The position numbers and the translations under genes were made by a program. From Campanula takesimana (Eukaryota; Streptophyta; Magnoliopsida; Asterales; Campanulaceae), in the NCBI GenBank assembly GCA_026119855.1, contig JAOWBW010000323.1, forward strand, positions 1 through 64,000: a stretch of DNA of 64,000 nucleotides. The letters are read 5' to 3'. The first letter of the stretch is position 1. Each line of letters begins with the position of its first letter. The notes under the pieces were generated by a model, which saw only the letters and a list, made by a program, of their open reading frames with translations, was not told where the DNA came from and did no database searches. Below are positions 21,850 to 33,475 of the stretch, one piece after another.

Positions 21850-22461
21850 CTGTAGATACCCCGGGGAAAACACGGCTTGGCTAGAGCGTTGAATTATCCT
21901 AGGATGGCTAATTGTGTTTTAGAGTCGCCACCCACGTTTTTGAGGAACGTAAGAAAACCTAATGTTTATGAGCCTAAGTTTGATTTACGAAAACAAAGAT
22001 TTTTTGGGATGAAGGGTTCGGGGGTTAGGTTACGAAATGGGAAGTACTTAAACACATTTCGCCCGAGAAATGTCGGTCTTGTTTGTCCATAATCCACTTT
22101 AAAGATAAATGTGTTCTTCCTATTTGAATAATGTTAAAAAGGGGGTTTAAAAGGGGTTTTATTGTTTAGAATGTAGGGAGATAACTCCTAGGCCAATTCA
22201 ATGTAATGAAAGAGCCATTGGTGTCATGTCCCAAGTGGTTTTGGGTGATTGCACATTGATTGAAAAAAGAAGAAGAAGAAGAAGAAGAAGAAGAAGAAGA
22301 ATATTAAGACATAAAGTAGAAGAGAATTGTACCTATAGTAATCTTCAAAGACAACCTTTTGAGAAGGTATAGAATACTTGTGAAAGAATGTGATGCCAAA
22401 GCTTAATGAAAGATCTTGGAATTAAAGGTTCAAGGTCCCCTCCAATGATGGATTGGAGGGG

Positions 22462-22469
22462 TTTTTATA
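22462..22469 (-). promoter_or_regulatory. Retand-1 LTR TATA box
   Basis: Minus strand TATAAAAA in context CAACTATAAAAACCCCTCC. The same context occurs in the Retand-2 LTR at 51721-51730. Confidence 0.78.
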
Positions 22470-22587
22470 GTTGAAAATGTGTCTTTTTTTTGAAGCCAAA
22501 CGGAGTCTCCAAGAAATCTTTCCTGGGAAAAATCATGTATAATGAGCAAGGGAGAGATTCTTGGGAAGAATCTATAACTGACACACC

Positions 22588-22663
22588 CCAGAAGCGTGCG
22601 CATCCCACCTAGGCGGTGGAAGGCGTGCGCGTCTGGCCTCAAGGGGCGGAGGCGCGCGACTCT
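22588..22663. promoter_or_regulatory. CG-dyad cassette upstream of Retand-1 TATA
   Basis: Words GAAGCGTGCGCATCCC, AAGGCGTGCGCGTCTGG and GAGGCGCGCGACTCTG, 120-195 bp upstream of the TATA box in transcription direction. Confidence 0.7.
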
Positions 22664-22849
22664 GAAAGGCAAATTTTGACAGAATGGACTAGAAAGTTAG
22701 AACTGTTATTCAGTTTAGTCCTTGGACTTAATGGAGCCTGTCTGGAACTTAACCAAAGTAACATAAACTAATAGAAAACACTTAAAAGAGGGAGAAACAC
22801 AAAATCAAGTGTGCAATCGGGGTGATCGGTCCAAGGCGGGGTGTCTACA

Positions 22850-23595
22850 CACCTCCCCTTCCGAGCCGAGTCAACCACACTTGTCCATGACACACAAATA
22901 CCGTGACTTCGGTTGGTTTTTGGTCTAGCTCACGTTACCACGTCCTTAATACGTTTCTAAGATTAATTGTGGCCAAGTTAATGCCCGATTCACGACTCCT
23001 TGTGAAAGCAAGTGTGACCATTGTCAACTTTGACCCGGTCCTTGATTTATGCGTTAATATTGGCTATAATTAACCTAAGTCATGTATTATGGATAGGGTG
23101 ACACTGTGTTGTCGAGCCCTAATGAATGGTTCATACTAATCATCCTTAAGCCCATGGATAAAATTCGAGAGCCCTCATAAAAAATGAGGTTATACCGGAA
23201 GTCCCTTAAGTCCCTAAGACGAATCTCGATCTTAACTGGGGCTTAATCATGATTGGAATGGCTCACGTATTGGGAGTCTTGCGATACACTAGACCTTAGG
23301 TTCGTTTCTTTTGGTCAGTGGAAGCCGCTTGCCCTATAGGACCCTCGCCCGGGACAGTCCATCCATGGGAGTGTGCAAGGCAGGTGAAAAACGAGGGGTC
23401 TATAGGCGTAGTGATGGCCTCCACTGATCCAGGATGTAGAATAGTTGCGAAAAAGAAGAGAAATCTTTTCCAACCTGTTAGGAATAAATGCGTTTTAAGT
23501 AAACATGAACATAATTAATAATAATAAACCTTCATGTTGCATGAGCCTAAACCCATTCTCCCAAACACCAACCCGAGTGGATACCCGAGTCTGAA
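22850..23595 (+). other. Leader of Tat-type element C
   Basis: About 750 bp with no gene. Its style matches the untranslated leader of Tat-type elements and it runs directly into the element C gag. No LTR or PBS for element C is visible; they would lie to the left, beyond Retand-1. Confidence 0.5.
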
Positions 23596-24280
23596 ATGAA
23601 CCTCCCCTCCTCCGCAGCTCATAAGAAGTGGGTCCGAGTTCCGGGTCATCGTCTGATTAGTGCCGAGTCTGATAGTTCAACATCAGCTTCACCCAGACTT
23701 CTCCGAATGGCTAGTCCGGCAGGAAGTAGTAGTGGGGGTGACAACGCAGTGGATCCGAATGGTCTTAGTAGGGAAGAGCTGGTACAAGCTCTAGAGGCCG
23801 CCAGGACCCGGGAAGAGAATGTCAGGAAACGCCATGAGGATATGCAGAATAGGGTTATGGAAGCCATGAGGCAGAGAGGGGTAGCCGTTGTGTTTGAAAA
23901 CGACGGAAGTTTTGTGGAAATCACTGATGAAGAGGGAATTAAGAATGTGCATCCCCGAGGATATAATTGGGTTACGCCCCCTCAAGCTTACCCAAATGTG
24001 GAGACCTCACGTACCACGTTCCAAGCCACCACTCACCAAAATGTGCCTACCACTCATGCTTCCCTTGTCCCGCCGGGCGGTTTTCCCATGTACCCGCCAG
24101 GGTTCAACTTGTATGACACAGTCCCAAATAGCCGAGCACCCTTGGCTCCAGCTACCATTGGCCTGCCACCTCCGGCTTTGCCAACTACCTCTCGAGAAGT
24201 GCCTTACCCACTTTACCACCTAATGGCCCAAACCTCTGAGGCTATCCCACCATATATCCCAACAAGTAACACGGCACCAG
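23596..24280 (+). pseudogene. Element C gag, N-terminal part
   Basis: Open frame from a Met at 23596, with a helical charged region (SREELVQALEAARTREENVRKRHEDM) and a Pro-rich stretch. It is interrupted at 24280 by chromovirus B, and the same gag resumes at 40404 after the ACCAG duplication. It would form the particle of a Tat-type Gypsy element. The start codon is the first Met of the frame and is not otherwise supported. Confidence 0.75.
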
Positions 24281-27200
24281 TGTAACGCCCGTCCTAATTC
24301 CTATTAAATTCTTGACTTGCATAATTATATGCTATTTTAATTGATTTAATTATTTAACTAATTGAGCAAGTTTAGGTCCTAATTGTTTAAGTTGGAACTC
24401 TAAGGTCATTTGTGAAAATTAAAGTTTAGGGGCTAAAATGCTCAAATTAAAACTTTAAGGTCATTTGTGAAAATTAAAGTTTAGTATGAATTACAAAGCA
24501 TGAAATTGACTTGAAAGACATGTTTAGGCATGTTAAAAGTTTCCTCGTGAGTGTTAGAAAATTTATACTCCTACTCGTGAGAGTTAAAATATTAACTTGA
24601 TTTAAATGTTATTAGAAAAATTGTACCATTATTTGTGGTATGGGGGAATGAATGAAAGTATCCCTAAATGTTTATATTAGTATATTAGAAAATTATACTT
24701 ATAATTTTGGGACGGTGAAATATTTAAATGGAATAAAAGAAAATTATCCTATTATTTGTGGGACGGTAAAAGAAATGAATTGAACTTGAAATAAGTGTTC
24801 GGGTATGTTAAAAGATCCCACTTGATTGTAAGTAAGTTTATACTCCTACTTGTGGGACGGTGAAATAATAAATTGCTTGAAAAAAATAAAATTTTGAATT
24901 TTAGTACCTTAGGCGACCGCCCATGTTTGGCTAGGCGACCGCCCATCTATCTGGAAGGTTTTTCTCTTGCAAAGTCTTCTTTTGGGCAACCGCCCATATC
25001 CTTTTGTGCGACCGCACACCTACCCTGATGAACAAAAGTTTTGAATAAAGTTTGATTAAGCTAGAAATAACCCTAGTTAAGGTATATAGCCTTAATATAA
25101 GATGTCCTAGCAAGTGTTGTGACACCTTAGGGGAGTCAGAACTTGCTCTTAAACATGAATATTCAATTATTTGAATAGAGAACTTGAGTATAAGAGTAAG
25201 AACTCCTTTATATGTTTTGAAAGTGCTAAGAACAAGCACTAATGTGTTATATATGTCTTGAATCCAATGTTTGTGTACCTTAGGAGCACTAGAACAATGT
25301 CTTGAGCTTGAACATCCAAGTATAGAATTAAGAACTTGTAAGTATAAGATATGTAAGTCTTTTACTTAGCTTAAACTTGAAGTATAAGACAATTAAATCT
25401 TGTACATGACTTGAATATCCAAAGATTGGAATAATAACTTGAGTATAAAATAATTAATTCTTGTACATGTCTTGAATATCCAAAGAATTGGATTATGAAC
25501 TTGAATATAAGATGATAAAATCTTGTACATGACTTGAAACCAATACGAGTGTATGGTAATGAACTTGAAAGTGCTATGAACAAGCACTAACATGTTAGAA
25601 CTATCCTTGATGTGTATGTGCAAATCTTGCACGTAATTACTTGATAGAATGTGGCTTGTTGACTACTTGATACTTGGTATTAATAACCAAAGAGTTGGAA
25701 TATGGAACTAGATAGAGAATGAACAACTCTAAGACATACTTGAATTTAATACGTGTGTATTGAAAGTGCTATGAACAAGCACTAATGTGCTAGTAATTAG
25801 TTTTAATCGTGTATATACTCAATGAAGTATATAAAGTATAAAAAAGATATCTTGTTCTTGAGATGAGTTCCTAAATAAAAAGGGACTAGTGTAATATGAA
25901 GATAATTCATAAAACAATGATTATAGAACACACAATATGTGTTGGAAAATGTATTCGATTATTAGCGATAAATATAAACGAGATATGATTGTGACTAGGT
26001 ACAATACGACCTATTCGACTACGTTCTTAGAGTCTAAGATGTTGGGCTCTACTTGGAAGTAAGGGTATCGTGATAGACACATTAGTGTGTTAAAGGTTAT
26101 ATGAATATGTACGTGTAAATATTTCATATGACAAAGTGATATAGTATGACATACCCTACTACTTGGTTGGGGTCTGTTATTAATAGACTCTAATTTGGCT
26201 TGATTGTGTTTCGTGGACACATTACGTGCCATTGTTATACTGATTTGTATTCGCGATTATTGCCTGCGTGTACTTATATTTGGTGAGCACATGATTACAT
26301 GTTTCCTGAAGAGCTAGTCCACTACTTTTGTACTTAGTTCTATACTCTTGTAGTTCAAGTAAACATGTACTTGTGCATTCTTATGTGAGTCCAGCTGGTC
26401 ACCTTGCTTGGTCGGAGATGTATAGGTTCACGCTTATCATGAGGCTGGGGCCAAAGTGATAATCAGGTGCCTATGTATCTGCGCTTGAACCCTTACTACA
26501 GGCCATAGTAACGGCATAGCTTCCTTTATTAGAGCAATACGCCTGATAAAAGTGAATGCTAAACTCCTGAACACCTCGTAAATCTTGTTCTTGTTAGTGA
26601 CACTGGTTACCGGGGGTCCTCTTGTGTACTGCACAGCAGCAACTTGATTGATCGTGATTTGTCAACTGTAATAAGCAACGACAACAAGGGTTTACTTAGG
26701 AGGAATAAGGTTGGAATATCCTTTGTAACGTGTTAGTTTAGCCTTATATGCTAGCTACTTGATGAGTTGGCTTAACCTCTCATATAATTGTTACTTGATG
26801 ACATCTTGAGCATGATTATTTGATAATCTTCTTGATTTGCATGATTACATGATAACATGCTATGTACTTGTATCTAGTAACTTACTTAGATTTATCTCAC
26901 CCCGTTCCTTGTTTATTTGTTCCCCCCCCAGGAAAGCAAGTGGTAATACGTTGTGAGGCTCGACTTAGCAGGGGCCTACTTGGCAGGTTGTTCTTGTTTG
27001 GGGATTGTTATCCTTTCCAGTATTTGGTGAGGACGATCTTGTATCAGTTGTTTAGAATCAGTATATTGGGTAGACTTGTATAGTGTTCTTGTAATGCCAG
27101 CGTATGTGCTAGGCATGTTTTCCGCTGTGTACAACTATTTGGTTTAAATTTCTTGGTATAGAACTCGTTGTAAGCCATCATAGCTCGTTCCTCTTGAGTA

Positions 27201-27315
27201 TATATATGATGTCAGTTTGATATAAGCAGATGTCATTCAGTTTCTCATTTCTTGTTAGTCACGCGCACCAGGTTCGAGGTTCTATTAGGGAATCCCGGGA
27301 CTTGGGGGCGTGTCA
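24281..27315 (+). repeat. Chromovirus B 5' LTR with internal deletion
   Basis: 3035 bp. Compared with the 3' LTR it lacks about 405 bp (30046-30450 in the partner). A short copy of upstream sequence sits in their place (filler at about 24461-24482). The lost piece includes the CT-rich stretch and splice-donor-like site. The rest aligns closely. Confidence 0.9.
24912..25019. repeat. CG-dyad cassette of chromovirus B (4 units)
   Basis: Units GGCGACCGCCCAT (24912, 24934), GGGCAACCGCCCAT (24984) and GTGCGACCGCACAC (25006). Arms differ but stay complementary: GGCG/CGCC, GGGC/GCCC and GTGCG/CGCAC. A TATA-like GGTATATAGCC lies about 60 bp downstream, at about 25080. Confidence 0.8.
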
Positions 27316-27318
27316 GGT

Positions 27319-27330
27319 TGGTATCAGAGC
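27319..27330 (+). other. Primer-binding site, initiator tRNA-Met type
   Basis: TGGTATCAGAGC three bases after the TGTCA end of the chromovirus B 5' LTR. Confidence 0.92.
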
Positions 27331-28021
27331 TATGGTTTAGCTCTAAGCCTGGATAGGGTCTATGGCCTAGGTTGGGTTAGTCTTGGGTGTGTTTTTGATG
27401 CCGAGTGCTTTGTTACTTGTTGTTATACCAGGCATAGGACTGGTGTTGATAGTGTTGATCCCAATTGGAATAAGATGGTTTGATAATCGAGAGCGCGAGT
27501 CTTTAAAGACTTAGGCATATCTATCTTGTGCAGTGGACATTGTTTCGTGCTATATATGCATGCTTGTCCTCATTTCTTGATTTACGTGGAGGCGTATGCT
27601 CTAGTAAGAGACTACGTGCTTGATATTGTTATTTATAAGAGCTTGATAGAAGTGTGGGTGATAACACCCTATACGTTATATGTTAACTTGGTCATGTTAC
27701 CTGCATGGGACATTGATGTGATACGTGTTATGGCTTGGCTTTTTATGTGTTAGGCCTTTCTTGTTTGCCACAATAGATGGTGAATATTTCCATGCTAGTA
27801 TGCTTGACTAATTATATGAGCATGATATAATTATGTATAATATTCATGTTATGTATTGAAAGCTCGAAAATGATTATCAAGGTTGTGCTGAATATTTAGC
27901 ATATGTGGTTGATGGAAGAATGTCTACACCAAAAATTGAAGGATGTATCCATTCTTTGTGAGATCTCAGATATAATTTCTATTGAGTAGTACATGATACA
28001 TGATGATAACCTTGGGTTATC
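27331..28021 (+). other. Chromovirus B leader and lost gag region
   Basis: About 700 bp with no recognisable gag. The short open frame at 27526-27753 has no known domain. The gag must be deleted or decayed beyond recognition. Confidence 0.6.
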
Positions 28022-29330
28022 TTGAGTTGCTACGGTACAAATATAGTGCTGATATTTAAATCAATGTTCATGACATCGGCTGAGTTCAAAGAGTTGAAGA
28101 TTCAACTTGAGGAATTTCTTGATAGAGGATTCACCCAGCTTAGTATATCTGCGTGGGGTGTATCTGTATTGATTGGCATGAAGAGATATGGTACTTTGCG
28201 ATTTCATATTGAATGCAAAGAATTCAACCAGGTGACTATAATGAACCAGTACTTGTTATCGTGTATGGATGAATTATTTGATCCCTGAAGTAATCAGTGG
28301 TCTATTCAGTGTTTGATTGATAAGTGGCTACCATTATTTGGAAAGTCAACTATGAGGATATACTGAAGACATCTTCTTATACCTGGTATGCTCATTATGA
28401 ATTTGTGATTATGCTATTTCGATTGATATGTGATCTAGAAGTATTGATGGATTTGATGAATAATATCTTCAAACCATAATTTGATTTCTTTGCGATGAAT
28501 TGATTAATGACCTGTTGGTGTATACAAAGTCCCAGACTGAGAATTGATTGTATTGAAATTTCTCGAGAGAAACAATTGTTTCCAAAAACTAGCAAGAGAT
28601 AGAGGATCTATTACCTTGAAGTGGATGCCTGAAGTAAGTATCTTTGTTGACCGGTACAAGTGGAAATAACCGAGGTACGATTATTCTTGAGATTTTCTTG
28701 ATCTTGTTAGAGATTCATTAATGAATTTCGAAGGTAGCTTTATCATTAACTATTTGACACAGAAAGCTACACTTTCTGATGGATTGATAAGCGTGAAGCC
28801 AATTTTTTTAAAATATTGAAATGATGGATGACCACAACTTCAGTATTTGACCCTGCCTAGTGGATTTGACTAATATGATGGTTATTTGGAGGATATGACC
28901 AGTGTTACTATTTTCTCGTGTATGTGTCAAGATTCACCAATATAGTGGATATGATAAATTCATTATGCATAGTGAAGCTCGAACAAGAGATAAAACGTGT
29001 GGTAATTCAAAATGGTAACGTACTTGTATATGCTTCGAGGAGATTGAATCTTTATGAATAGAATAATTCTACTCATGTTGAAATTGATTGTGATTCTACA
29101 GCTATTGTATTAGCAGATTCATTGAACATAAAGACTTGTATTTTATGATTGATGGTACTGAATGGGAGAAAATTTCTGAGTATTCAACTAAATCCTTGAA
29201 TTGCGATAATTTGAAAGCAGAATATCAGAGATCGTTTGATTTGTTATAATCCTTCGAGATTTGTGAATATATGAATAAATTGCGATGGATTTCGTGGAAG
29301 GATTATCATTTAATAGATAAGTCCCGATGA
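28022..29330 (+). pseudogene. Chromovirus B reverse transcriptase and RNase H, heavily decayed
   Basis: The segment at 28070-28285 (AEFKELKIQLEEFLDRGF, then CKEFNQVTIMNQYLL) matches the start of chromovirus RT with many substitutions. After a stop, AHYEFVIM and DLMNNIFKP (28380-28480) continue the domain. Around 29050-29130 a THVEIDCDSTAIVLA-like stretch recalls the THDLELAAIVFAL segment of RNase H. The YVDD-equivalent is lost. At least four stops occur. The decay is far greater than the divergence between the two LTRs suggests, so the element was probably moved by proteins of a relative. Confidence 0.72.
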
Positions 29331-29853
29331 TATTGGTTATAGTGAATTGATTAATCTAATCTGCTTGACTTTATGTGTTGTGATGTTATGATCGATACAT
29401 CTTGATTACATGGGATACTTGTGGATATAATATATGACAGGGATTCTTGTTCTACATCTTGTTCTACACCTTGTTTAACATCTTGATTATGATAATTTTT
29501 TGAGCACTCTGGATACTTAAACGAGGATGATTCTTGATCATATGTTGCGGGCATGTGAAGTGGATTTTCTTGTGGCTATTGTATGAGTTTGCGATTTAGT
29601 GGAATTTTATCACACGAATTACTTAGTATATGGGTAATTGCTTGTATGGATACTTGATTCTTGTCTTGAGCACGAATACTTCTTGTGAAAGTTTCATGGA
29701 AATTCACGGTATCGAGAAGGTTATGTGAGGATAATACTCGCAGGTAATTGATAATATGGTGTGGTATACCATATTCTTGCTATTCTTGAGTTCTATTTGT
29801 TATTTATATGTGTTATAATTTCGATCAGTAAAATTCGAGGACAAATTTTCTTT
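29331..29853 (+). other. Chromovirus B 3' internal region
   Basis: Non-coding remnant where integrase would be; I cannot recognise its motifs. It ends in AAATTTTCTTT followed by the PPT, the usual chromovirus end. Confidence 0.55.
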
Positions 29854-29866
29854 AAGGTGGGGATGA
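29854..29866 (+). other. Chromovirus B polypurine tract
   Basis: AAGGTGGGGATGA directly before the TGTAACG start of the 3' LTR. Confidence 0.82.
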
Positions 29867-30931
29867 TGTAACGTCCGTCCTAATTCCTATTAAATTCTTG
29901 ACTTGCATAATTATATGCTATTTTAATTGAGTTAATTATTTAACTAATTGAGCAAGTTTAGGTCCTAATTGTTTAAGTTGGAACTTTAGGGTCATTTGTG
30001 AAAATTAAAGTTTAGGGGCTAAAATGCTCAAATTAAAACTTTAAGGGCCTTTTTGTTTAAAATGAAACTTGAGGGGCCAAATTGCAATTCTTGAAAACTT
30101 GAAAGGATAAAACTTGTTTGCCTCTTCCTCTGAGTATTGCTTTCCCCATTTCTCTCGTTCTCTCTCTGTCTCGTAAAGAAAAGTTAGGGTTTACCCTATT
30201 CTCGACTCCTCTCGCTTAATTATGTCTCTGTTCGAAAATCCGACTTCGCATAAATGATCAGGGCGGTGAGTAGAGCATTTCTTGCCGAACATAAATTAGT
30301 TTGGGTGAATTTGATTTTGGACTAGGTAAGTCACTAGCTCCCCCTTGCTTGTAATAACATGCATATGTGTTATTCTTGATACTTGTGCTTGTTAATTTCG
30401 TGATTTGAATGAGTTTTGTGATACTTGTAAATTTGGGACGAAGGGAGTATTAGTATGAATTACAAAGCATGAAATTGACTTGAAAGATATGTTTAGGCAT
30501 GTTAAAATGTTCCTCGTGAGTGTTAGAAAATTTATACTCCTACTCGTGAGAGGTAAAATATTAACTTGATTTAAATGTTATTAGAAAAATTGTACCATTA
30601 TTTGTGGTACGGGGAAATGAATGAATGTATCCCTAAATGTTTATATTAGTATATTAGAAAATTATACTTATACTTTTGGGATGGTGAAATATTTAAATGG
30701 AATAAAAGAAAATTATCCTATTATTTGTGGGACGGTAAAAGAAATGAATTGAACTTGAAATAAGTGTTCGGGTATATTAAAAGATCCCACTTGATTGTTA
30801 GTAAGTTTATACTCCTACTTGTGGGACGGTGAAATAATAAATTGCTTGAAAGAAATAAAATTTCGAATTTTAGTACATTGGGCGACCGCCCATGTTTGGC
30901 CAGGCGACCGCCCATCTATCTGGAAGATTTT
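29867..30931 (+). repeat. Chromovirus B 3' LTR, left part
   Basis: Carries the 405-bp block missing in the 5' LTR (30046-30450), with a CT-rich leader-like stretch (30120-30180) and a GTAAGT splice-donor-like site near 30326. It ends at the Athila TSD ATTTT (30927-30931), just after the first two CG-dyad units (30881-30913). Confidence 0.9.
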
Positions 30932-31187
30932 TGATAAATGACTATTTTATAGTCATTTAAGGTCTAGAAATATAGTTTATTAGCTTTTATTCCACTTAAA
31001 TTACTTATTTTCTACTCTTTATTTGATATAATGCACTTGGAGAATGTTTTTATGATGCAAACAGGTTTTTAGTACATTCTTGAGTAAAAAGGGAGCTAAG
31101 GCATCATCTTTGTGAAGGAAGAACGCTTGGAAAAGAAGGAAATAAGCTAGTCCATTAAAAGTCAAAAGTACATTCAAAGCAAGGTCT

Positions 31188-31295
31188 GCTCGGCCGAGCA
31201 GTACCCTTGACTCGGCCGAGCATAAGGAATCAGAAAGGCAGATTTATTTTCAAAGGCTTGCTCGGCCGAGCACTTTTCCTTGACTCGGCCGAGCA
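31188..31295. promoter_or_regulatory. CG-dyad cassette upstream of Athila TATA (4 units)
   Basis: Four perfect 10-bp palindromes CTCGGCCGAG, most inside GCTCGGCCGAGCA, in two pairs about 70 bp apart. The phrase CCTTGA precedes the second unit of each pair. They lie 90-195 bp upstream of the TATA box and are identically repeated in the other LTR at 36886-36992. Confidence 0.82.
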
Positions 31296-31382
31296 CCCCC
31301 TGAATCAGCAAAAGGTGCCTTTTCAAATGAAGACCTCTCCAAGCACCCATCCGGGAAAGATTGCCTCCCCTCCTCCAAAGCT

Positions 31383-31390
31383 TATATATA
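31383..31390 (+). promoter_or_regulatory. Athila LTR TATA box
   Basis: Context GCTTATATATAGAAG; the matching box in the 3' LTR is at about 37079. Transcription would start about 30 bp downstream. Confidence 0.78.
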
Positions 31391-32357
31391 GAAGTAGAAA
31401 TCAGTGTTTTAGATATCTAGAAATATTGTAAACTTACTATAGTAAAATTGATACTCTCAAACATCAATAAATTCTCAGAATTTGTGAAAGATATTCAACT
31501 TTTCTTAAGCAATATTCTGAGTTCTTCATCAATAATATTCAGAGGTTCTTTTCAAGTCTTTTATCTTCATTTCAATTCAGAATAAGTATCTCTTCTTCTA
31601 TCTTTTCTTCTTTATCTTATTCTTGTTGTTATTTATATGGCTTGTGAGTAATCCCCCATTTTCTTGGGGTTGGAAACTCAATAACATTCATGTTTATTAA
31701 GTAGTCATGCTCTGAAATTCTTCTCTTCATCTTAAACGATTTTACTATATAAAACTCTAACGCCTACAACCATGATGACGTCCATGATTTGTATGAATCT
31801 TAGTTAATCAAGGGAAGTACTGATCGGAGAACCTTGATTAGCGGATCCATATAGTCAGAACTAAGTTCATTACTCACGAGAGTAGTGTAATGGCTTAGGG
31901 ATGCTCCTTGAGTGGAAAGTATGCTGATTTTCATAAAAGAAAACTTAATGGATTCTTACTAATTATGGGCCATCGAGAGATAGGGCATAATTAGTATGAG
32001 AATACAAACGCTATTTGCTTTATCGTGAGAAGGTGTAGGCCAAGCATACCATCCTTCTTTTAAAATGAAACTTTAATCTAAATAGAGCATGGATAGTTGA
32101 TGAATATATGTTGTTGATGTTCCAATCCCGAGGATTCCTTAAAATATAAGAGTTTTTATCTAAGTTATAGTAATTGCAATTTCATTTCTAGTTTAGTGAC
32201 AAACAATTTTATAACCCCCAATCATTTTCTTTTCTTTATTTTCTTATTCTAAGCAAAGATATTTTGTAAGTAAAGTTGTCCTCGTGGGATCGACTCGCTC
32301 TTGCACTATCTATACTACATACACCCGTGCACTTGCGGAATAAACCTAACAAGTTTT

Positions 32358-32375
32358 TGGCGCCGTTGCCGGGGA
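32358..32375 (+). other. Primer-binding site, tRNA-Asp type
   Basis: TGGCGCCGTTGCCGGGGA, complementary to the plant tRNA-Asp 3' end, six bases inside the 5' LTR. This is the Athila signature. Confidence 0.92.
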
Positions 32376-32506
32376 CAACGGTTTACTTTCAAAATTTTTC
32401 TTTTGCTTTCTGTTTTTTAGTTTTTAGTTTTATTTTTGATTATCTAACATCCCGTCAAAGAATTTGTGTCTTTAATTTTTTTTTCATTTAGGTACTCTCG
32501 GAGTAT

Positions 32507-33475
32507 ATGAAAAGAGCCCGGAAGCCTCTTGAAGAGTTTGATCCGGAGCCAGAAAGGACCTTTCACGAAAGGTTAAGAAGATTTAGAGAATTCCTAGAAG
32601 CAGAAATGGCACAAAATGGTGACCAAAATGGAGACGGTGACGGAATACCTGCCACGCCACCACCTAGAACCCTTCGGGAGTTTGTTAACCCAAGTACCCC
32701 GGGAACTAGGACACCAATTATGGTGCCAAATGCCGACGCAGCCCACTTTGAGATCAAGCCCCAACTTTTGCACATGGTTATGAATAACCAATTCGGTGGC
32801 TCGGCACTTGAAGATCCCCACCTTCACATCCAATCCTTCTTGGAATATTGTGACACCACCCGAATCATAGGTGTCACTCCGGAAGCTATTCGGATGCGCC
32901 TTTTCCCATTCTCACTAAGGGATAAGGCGAAACAATGGTTGAACGCGGTCCCCCATAATTCATTAACAACATGGGACCAAGTTCAAGAAGATTTTCTTGG
33001 ACGCTTCTTCCCACCATCCAAGACCGCTCAAATCCGGACCAAGATAACAAATTTCAGTCAAAATGGAGATGAGTCGTTATATGATGCTTGGGAGCGCTTC
33101 AAGGAGCTTTTAAGGATGTGTCCACACCACGGGCTTGAAAAGTGGTTGATAGTGCACACCTTCTACAATGGTCTCACATTCAAGACTAGAGAGACCATCG
33201 ATGCTGCCGCGGGAAGAGCATTAATGAACAAAGGAGTGGATGAGGCATATGACTTGATCGAGAGCATCGCCTTGAACCACTACCAATGGTCTAATGAAAG
33301 GGACCAACCGCAAGGAACAGCAGGTAAGTTTAATGTTGATGTTGTTACTCTTCTATCTTTAAAATTTGATATGCTTTTTAAGAAGATTGATAACTTGAAT
33401 ACAAATTCCGTGGCTAACGTTAACGTTATTTGTGAACTATGTGGGTCAAACTCGAAAGTTGTGATTTGCTTGACA
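32507..33475 (+). pseudogene. Athila gag, frameshifted at its C-terminus
   Basis: Starts at MKRARKPLEEFDPEPERTF, a usual Athila gag opening. The capsid domain follows (HFEIKPQLLHMVMNNQFGGSALEDPHLH, then FPFSLRDKAKQWLNAVP and WERFKELLRMCPHHGLEKW). The frame stays open to 33601. After the CELCGS knuckle start near 33430-33445 the homology jumps to another frame (33439-34167), so a frameshift lies near 33450-33475. Gag builds the particle. Confidence 0.88.

Larger units (their letters stand above)
6928..22849 (-). mobile_element. Tat/Retand-like Gypsy element Retand-1 (interrupted and partly inverted)
   Basis: Minus-strand element whose 5' LTR is 21851-22849, with a tRNA-Arg-type PBS at 21832-21849. 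Reading leftwards come a short leader, an inverted block holding gag plus one hAT end (about 18670-21650), the other hAT end, the gag-protease junction (17982-18334), a nested gag-only element, then protease to RNase H (6928-10377). Integrase and 3' LTR are lost or lie left of the Copia insertion. Protein sequence is very close to Retand-2 at 57414-63938. All frames are broken. Confidence 0.85.
21851..22849 (-). repeat. Retand-1 5' LTR
   Basis: 999 bp, TGTAGATACCCCGGGG to GGTGTCTACA on the plus strand, the same family as 51125-52077. It contains a TATA box, a (GAA)n microsatellite at about 22268-22300 and a CG-dyad cassette. The right flank begins CACCTCCCCTTCC, either target DNA or a PPT-like tract (see findings). 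Confidence 0.9.
30932..32351 (+). repeat. Athila 5' LTR
   Basis: 1420 bp, TGATAAATG..CCTAACA. It contains four CTCGGCCGAG palindromes (31188-31295) and a strong TATA box (about 31383-31390). Confidence 0.95.

Noticed and set aside
22268..22300. (GAA)n run as a regulatory element
   Set aside because: A simple microsatellite inside an LTR, absent from the sister LTR at 51125-52077.
25371..25632. Minus-strand frames in chromovirus B LTR, repeated near 38454-38724
   Set aside because: They recur only because the LTR is duplicated and have no known domain.
27316..27340. Possible tRNA gene from tRNA-Met similarity
   Set aside because: Only 12 bases match the tRNA 3' end next to an LTR; this is a primer-binding site. 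The same applies at 5667, 15659, 21832, 32358 and 47661.
26862..28000. Small frames as possible chromovirus B gag
   Set aside because: No capsid or zinc-knuckle motif; 26862-27083 lies inside the LTR.
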